Positions 58,954-64,000 of a stretch of 64,000 bases of DNA are shown here, piece by piece. The stretch is from Selaginella tamariscina (lineage: Eukaryota > Streptophyta > Lycopodiopsida > Selaginellales > Selaginellaceae): the NCBI GenBank assembly GCA_003024785.1, contig PUQB01000473.1:124001-188000 (forward strand). Direction: 5' to 3'. The first letter of the stretch is position 1. Every line of letters starts with the position of its first letter. Below the pieces are notes generated by a model. It ran no database searches. It was not told the DNA's origin and saw only the letters and a list, made by a program, of their open reading frames with translations. The position numbers and the translations under genes are program-made.

Positions 58954-59490
58954 AGCAATTACAAAATTATAAAATATTGTATATTTAATATTCATAATTA
59001 TAATAAACTCTTTAATAATAATACCAAATTATTTACTTAACTATATAAATTTATAAACAGATATGGAAGATTGACTATATTATTATAGGATTTTGTATAT
59101 TATATATATATATATATTACTAGTACAAGTTTTTAATTAATGTTATATTTAAATATTAATATTTTAATTACAACATTAATATTTATATAATGTACCTCTT
59201 ATGCTCTTCCTTAATTTTTATATTAGGCCCATATAATCTTAAAAATAATATATTATATAACTTAATACTTTTTACTTTTATAATATTATTAATTTTTTGT
59301 CCATGAATGCTATAATTTATTAAAGGGTCGATTACAAAATAGAATATTTTAAAGAATATTCTGTCTTCAAACATATATTCTAAAGAATATTCTTTTAATA
59401 TTAAAAAATGCTAATTAAATAACTAAAATCGTTAATTATTAAGAAATGGGACTATAGACATGCTTATTTTAATTACAACATGCATTTTAT

Positions 59491-60149
59491 ATTATTTTGG
59501 GTATATAAGGAACCAAGGCTCAAGGGTTTGAGGATACATAGGGATATAAAGGAGAGAGATATAGATAAATAAATTGTTTCAAGTTTTTTTTTTTTTTTTT
59601 ACTTTGTTAATAGATGTGATGAGATTATTTTATATATGCTCTTTATGATAAAATATAAAAATTAATTAGTGTATCTTTTGTGTCATGAGTTTTATCTCAT
59701 GTTTTTCATTTCATTTCATTTCTTTTTTTTCATGTGTATGATCATTACCAAGGACTATTACGATGCACTATCACTAAAGCCATCAAGTTTTGAACATATG
59801 AGTCCCCGAGTGATTTTTCTTTGACAACATTAATTATCGATAAAGTAAAAGAAATCTCTCTCTCTCTCAACTAACTCGTGCTTGCACTCCCCCGTAGAAC
59901 TCTATACTTCCCCAGTCCCCCATATACGGACCCTCATAGTGTTTGGGTAGAGGCCACCACCATCTATTCCATACACTCCAAGGGGACCTTCAACTCGAAA
60001 CCTCAGAACTGGACATTGGCAACAATGTCTTGGCAACCATTGGAATTACCTGCATTCATACACCCCTCATCTAGCCTATGGTGTCCATGCAACCAAGTTT
60101 ACATGAGACAAATACTTTTAATTTTAAATATACAATTAGTCACTTAAGA
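59491..60149. other. AT-rich intergenic DNA
   Basis: A 17-T run lies at 59584-59600, with CATTTCATTTCATTTC-like repeats at about 59705. The frame 59878-60147 starts at GTG and has no recognisable domain. No supported gene. Confidence 0.4.
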
Positions 60150-60705
60150 AATTTTTAGTTATGTTTTTTTCTTTGGGGCATATAATGGGGAAAAAACATC
60201 AAAAACAATACATATTGTGAAAATACGAGAGTCAGATGAGAAAACAAGATTACGGGCTATCACCGTAATATGGAGACTGGGACAAAATACGCATTAGCAA
60301 GGTTAGCAGAATACAGCTTATATAAAATTTATCATAACAACAATGAGGAGGTTATATAATTGATTGGATAAGAATGAGAAGAAGTTACAATAAATGATAG
60401 TACTGGACCAAGAATACGGGTATAAATAGACTAGAATAGGATTAGGAAGGGATCCCGAGTATACTGTTTTATTGTACTATGTGCCTTATGTGGACATAAT
60501 ATAAGTTTTCATCTTTCTCTCATTACAACTTTGTACTTGTTTCTCTGTTTCCTAGTATACTTTTCTCTCTACGCTACTGTGATGGGATCCACAATACTGC
60601 TATCTGCTATATACCTTACCATCCTTACTCTATTCCAGCCTTCTGAAGTCTAATCTATATCTTATTTTGTATTCCCTTTATTCCATTCATCCCTTATTAC
60701 AAGTT
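60150..60705 (+). mobile_element. Diverged relic of the 13649-14247 LTR
   Basis: Collinear blocks match the Harbinger-resident solo LTR: GGCATATAATGGGG, CAATACATATTGTG, AATACGGGTATAAATAGACTAG (TATA box, about 60413), GGACATAATATAAG, ATGGGATCCACAATACTGCTA and ACCTTACCATCCTTACTC. Its ends are degraded; no interior or target duplication could be identified. Confidence 0.75.
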
Positions 60706-61019
60706 GGCAATGGCAACCATTAATATGTTCTAGGCATAGGAAAATTTCAGCTCAATATTAATTACTATTAATACAAAAGGGAGCTAAATTGTGAAACCGT
60801 TACAAGAAATATTAGATGAACTTATTTATAGAACACATCATATTATTAAGTATATAATACTAATATATAATTACTTAATTTTCCAAATGATACTAGTATA
60901 CATGCCCATCATTGGTAGAATTCATTATTTAATAATAATTTTATTAATTAATGGATCCTTAACCCAGTTATTATCTAAGTTGAACCCTTAATCCAATTGT
61001 TATCCTTAATAACTTAATT
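60706..61019. other. AT-rich DNA without a gene
   Basis: This is plain AT-rich sequence. The frame 60791-60991 starts at GTG and is compositional. Confidence 0.4.
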
Positions 61020-62110
61020 CTCTTTCTCAAGTTATTATGTAACTTTTCTCTTAACTCTTTCAAATTATTATGTGTATGTAATAACTTTTTGCCTCACTCA
61101 AGTATGTAATATCTCCCTCTATATATAATATTCTATTACATTTAAATAGTTGTACAACTTAAGTTATTGTGTATATGTGATAACATATGGAATCTTTCTT
61201 TATAAGTTATTACGTATATGTAATAGCTTAATTAATTTTAAGTGCACTAAGCAGGACTGTTTTTCCACTATAAACTAAAGCTCGCCAACATAGTTTGGTA
61301 AGTATGGTGGGCAAATCGCTATTGCCTGTCTCCATTTGGGTGCCTCCAAGCATAGGAATTTCTATCATAAAATCTCTCTTTCAATGTGTCAAGTTATTGT
61401 GTGTGTGATAATTTCAAATTATTATGTATATGTAATAATTTAACTCTCTCCACTCTCTTTCTCTCTATTTATTGTATGTATGTGATAACTTAAATTTCTC
61501 TCTCTCAAGTTATTATGTGTATGTGATAACATATAGAATCTTTATATTTCTCTTTCACTTTATCAAGTTATTGTGTGTGATAACTTCTCTCTTAACTTTA
61601 TTAAATTATTATGTGTAAGTGATAATTTAATTATTTTGTGTATGTGATAACTTAAATGTCTTTCTCTCTCAATTTACATATATGTGATAACACATGGAAT
61701 CTTTTTGTCTCTCTTTCACTATGATAAGTTACTATGGGTTAAGAGAAAAGTTATCACATACCTTAATTTGGACCTTTAAATCAATTATTATCCTTTAACC
61801 TGGTGTAAACTAGACTCTTAACCCAATTATTATCCTTAATTTAGTGAGTTTATTTATAAGCTACATCCTTAACTTTGTTGCTATTCTTAACTTGGTGAAT
61901 TTTCTTAAGGTATTGTGTATACGTAACTGTCTCTCTTAAGTATGTAATAACTTAATTGTCTTTATTTCTTTAATACTCTAATACATTTAAAGAGACTTAC
62001 AACTTAAGTTAATGTGTATGTGATAACATATGGAATTTCTATATCTCTCACTATGTCAACTCTTTCAATCTCTTTTTCTCTCAAGTTATTAGTGTATCAA
62101 ATCTCTCAGG
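61020..62110. repeat. Dispersed imperfect inverted repeats, AAGTTATnnTGTGTATGTGATAACTT
   Basis: A dozen or more variants of a 25-27 bp imperfect palindrome occur, with AAGTTATT arm, TGTGTATGT centre and GATAACTT arm (for example about 61160, 61385, 61480, 61510, 61565, 61735 and 62005). They are separated by CTCTCTTTCAC- and ATGGAATCTTT-type spacers. Copies run in the same direction at irregular distances of 40-130 bp. Many keep only one arm. Confidence 0.7.
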
Positions 62111-62119
62111 GAGTTCAAA

Positions 62120-62570
62120 ATAACCATCAAATTAATTATATAGAGAGTTTAATAAATTATAAGATAGTTTAAAATAATTGTCATATGAATTATATAGAAA
62201 GTTTAATAAATTATAAAGGTAGTTTAATTATATGAGTTTAATAAATTATTAAAATAATTTAGAATAACCATCAAATGAATTATATCAAAAATTTAGTGGA
62301 TTGTAAAAAATAATTTAAAATAATGTCAAATGAATTACATAGGGAGGTTAAGATAATTGTCTGATCATGATTATAAAAGAAGTTATAATAATCAAATTGG
62401 GTTAGAATTTATGATGGCCGTTCGATAGGATGTTAAATAACCCTTTAATATGATTTAGAATGGCAATTGAATAAGATTTAAGAATGTCATTGGCTATTTA
62501 CGGGGTAACTTAAGATGATTCTTAAATAAAATTTAAAATGGCCTTTAAAAATTTTTAAGATGAACATCAA
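62120..62570. repeat. Degenerate AT-rich tandem repeat
   Basis: The phrase AATAACCATCAAATGAATTATATAGAGAGTTTAATAAATTATAA recurs in shorter variants at about 45-60 bp intervals, fading into AAGATGATT/GAATGGCATT variants toward 62570. No gene. Confidence 0.6.
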
Positions 62571-62959
62571 TAAGCAATCGTGACCAACATACGAACAGAG
62601 TACACACTGGATGAATTTATTATATAAATTATTATAATATATTTTTTATATTTTATTCTTTCTTCAATAGTACTTGTGTGCTATGGACAGGGTCTTGGCG
62701 AAAAGGAGGCTCCGGCTCAGGAGGCGTCGTAATATTCTAGTATATTCACGGATATTCCAGATTTATTCTAGCATATTCTAGAATATTCTCAAGAATATTT
62801 TTTGATATAAGTTTTTTTAATATGCCAACTGACTTAATATTTGCCGACCAACAAATAAATCATTTAAATTTTTAGAAAAGTTTTGATTACTTTATAAAAA
62901 AGTTCAATAAGTTACTATTCAAACAAAGCGTTTTTATGTATACCATTTATCCTTGTAGC
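62571..62959. other. AT-rich spacer with a GC-rich island and GAATATTC repeats
   Basis: A short GC-rich island (about 62687-62730) stands out in AT-rich DNA; its minus strand reads TPPEPEPPFRQDPVHS without a stop. Next to it is a run of TATTCTAG/GAATATTC motifs (62735-62800) containing TTCTAGAATATTC at 62776-62788, which fits the heat-shock-element consensus but also simple repetition. Confidence 0.4.
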
Positions 62960-63038
62960 ACCGGTGGGTCATGAACTCTGTTGCAATTCACCAGCAAACG
63001 GTGGACCTCCATCTCACTGAGCGATCGCCGCTATAGAC

Positions 63039-64000
63039 GAAGTACATGTGTACACATGGGCTCCAACTTTTGCTCTTCTGAAAGTAGAACAACTGCATGT
63101 AGGATAAGTACTATAATCACCTTTGCAGAGTCATTTCCTGCCGACACAACGAAAGCCTCCTTCCTCCTCTAATGTCACTTCAACATTTCTCACACGACCT
63201 AAAAACGTCTTGGCCTTGTGAAATTCTTCTCTTGTTCCTTAGACATTTTTGTTGGAGTCCGAACCATACGTCCTTCGAAAGGTGGAATTGTTGTAGATCC
63301 AGCTCCACGTGGTGGCGATGGTGTTTTGTCCTTCTGACCCTCATCTACTCTTCCTGCCTCCCCTGTAAACCTTCCAGAACAAAGCCTGCATCCTGTAGTT
63401 CTCTGACCTCCTCACTTGTCAGCTTCGTTTCCTTGAGCACAGGCCAAACCGTTGGTGGTGTTGGAATTCGTGACTGAAGAATTTTGCCGTTTGGCCGCGT
63501 GAAACACCCTGAATCTTTTGGGCAGAACCACATCATCTGTTGTACATACTCCTCATTCCCCAAGGCATCAATGTACATTCGTTTTCCATAGAATCCTGGT
63601 GCTGGCACTCTGCTTGGATAACCGATTGGTTTTCCACACAGAGCAGTTCCTTCCTGATTCATCCCCAAACACTTAACCTTACTGGATGCTCCGATTCGTC
63701 TGATGGCCCACTCTGTTTGAGCAATCTCTCTCTCCAAAACCTCTTCGAACCTTAACCTCTTTCTCCTGTTGTTTTGGACCACCCGCTCTGTGTACTCTAC
63801 ATCATGTCTGTGTGAACGTCGAGCATCAGACTGTTCTGTTCCTGTGACTGTTCTCCTAACAGTTTGCACTCGAACGTTAGTGGTACTCGTGAACTCCGGG
63901 CTGGTCAAGTGTTCCTCGCCTTCCACCAGATTGATAATTGTTGATGGAGATACACTTTTCCCCTCAGAGAGTTTGCGTTGCACTCGTTTCAACAGAGTTT
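63039..64000 (-). CDS. Unrecognised protein with paired cysteines, partial at the window edge
   Basis: The frame 63992-63345 is open to the window edge and its first codon here is TTG, so the true start lies upstream. It has a Ser/Thr-rich beginning, a basic patch (RRKRLRFEEVLEREIAQTEW, about 63765-63710), then KCLGMNQEGTALCGKPIGY (about 63675-63620) and MMWFCPKDSGCFTRPNGKI (about 63535-63480). Four Cys could bind zinc. The frame stops at 63345. The next frame continues like protein (GAGSTTIPPFEGRMVRTPTK, about 63306-63250), and a third frame further on reads VEVTLEEEGGFRCVGR, so a frameshift or intron is likely. No family was recognised; higher GC than the neighbouring DNA supports real coding sequence. 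The lower boundary is approximate. Confidence 0.55.

Larger units (their letters stand above)
52150..59490 (+). other. ~7 kb duplicated unit, copy 2
   Basis: This is homologous to 665-7555 in order and orientation: CCCTAAA start, TGTGTGGTGTGTGGGTGCATCACATACACCC block, AT-rich tandem repeats, palindrome array, DUF7869-type gene and 3' flank. It differs by a longer palindrome array (about 20 units against 12), an ~280-bp deletion in the gene, an inserted solo LTR, and many point changes. Its left edge begins within 50-100 bp of chromovirus LTR 3. Confidence 0.85.

Noticed and set aside
59878..60147. 89-codon frame possibly coding
   Set aside because: It begins at GTG, has no recognisable motif and no homologous copy in the window; kept only as intergenic.
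62776..62788. Heat shock element TTCTAGAATATTC
   Set aside because: It lies in a local GAATATTC repeat run and downstream of the only nearby gene (minus strand); similar motifs occur by composition at about 7440 and 59340.

Overview
This window is nuclear DNA of a land plant. The evidence is GT-AG introns, a P-type pentatricopeptide (PPR) gene remnant, an F-box gene, interstitial TTTAGGG telomere-type repeats, (CA)n/(TA)n microsatellites, a PIF/Harbinger element, and LTR retrotransposons with plant-type primer sites (TGGTATTAGAGCC-like, initiator Met tRNA). A DUF7869-type gene and a chromovirus that looks self-primed suggest a seedless plant (bryophyte, lycophyte or fern); that placement is inference. 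Almost every coding sequence is broken by stops or frameshifts, so this is a transposon-rich, low-gene region.

Layout. 1-1.8 kb: microsatellites and short tandem repeats. About 0.67-7.55 kb: first copy of a ~7 kb duplicated unit, with an AT-rich ~330-bp tandem repeat, an array of the 18-bp palindrome GGCGGGATTAATCCCGCC every ~44 bp, and a broken gene with the DNC...ENKN and GHTHxDID signatures of DUF7869 proteins. 7.6-10.5 kb: a frameshifted F-box gene on the minus strand between two related direct repeats. 10.549-15.031 kb: a complete-ended PIF/Harbinger transposon (terminal inverted repeats, 3-bp target duplication, transposase and Myb/SANT-like genes) with a solo LTR inside. 15.2-17.3 kb: decayed PPR gene, minus strand. 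18.0-40.55 kb: a nest of Ty3/gypsy remnants. Two non-coding LTR elements (LARD-like) sit in one gypsy pol gene, one in each orientation, each with a perfect 5-bp target duplication (GGTCC and AGAGT). 40.552-52.099 kb: two chromodomain Ty3/gypsy elements in tandem that share the middle LTR (LTR-internal-LTR-internal-LTR). About 52.15-59.49 kb: second copy of the ~7 kb unit, with its own palindrome array and DUF7869 gene, interrupted by a 963-bp solo LTR. 59.5-62.6 kb: AT-rich DNA with a second relic of the Harbinger-resident LTR and a field of imperfect inverted repeats. 62.9-64.0 kb: an unrecognised Cys-containing coding region on the minus strand that runs off the window.

Main points of interest. 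(1) The duplicated unit pairs a transposase-like DUF7869 gene with a regular palindrome array just upstream, a possible undescribed mobile element. (2) The chromovirus has a perfect 12-13 nt match between the sequence just after its 5' LTR and an LTR sequence 31 nt downstream of a TATA-like box, as expected for Tf1/sushi-type self-priming and not for tRNA priming. (3) The same chromovirus is packed with the hexamer ACAGGA/TCCTGT, far above chance, in both LTR and coding DNA.
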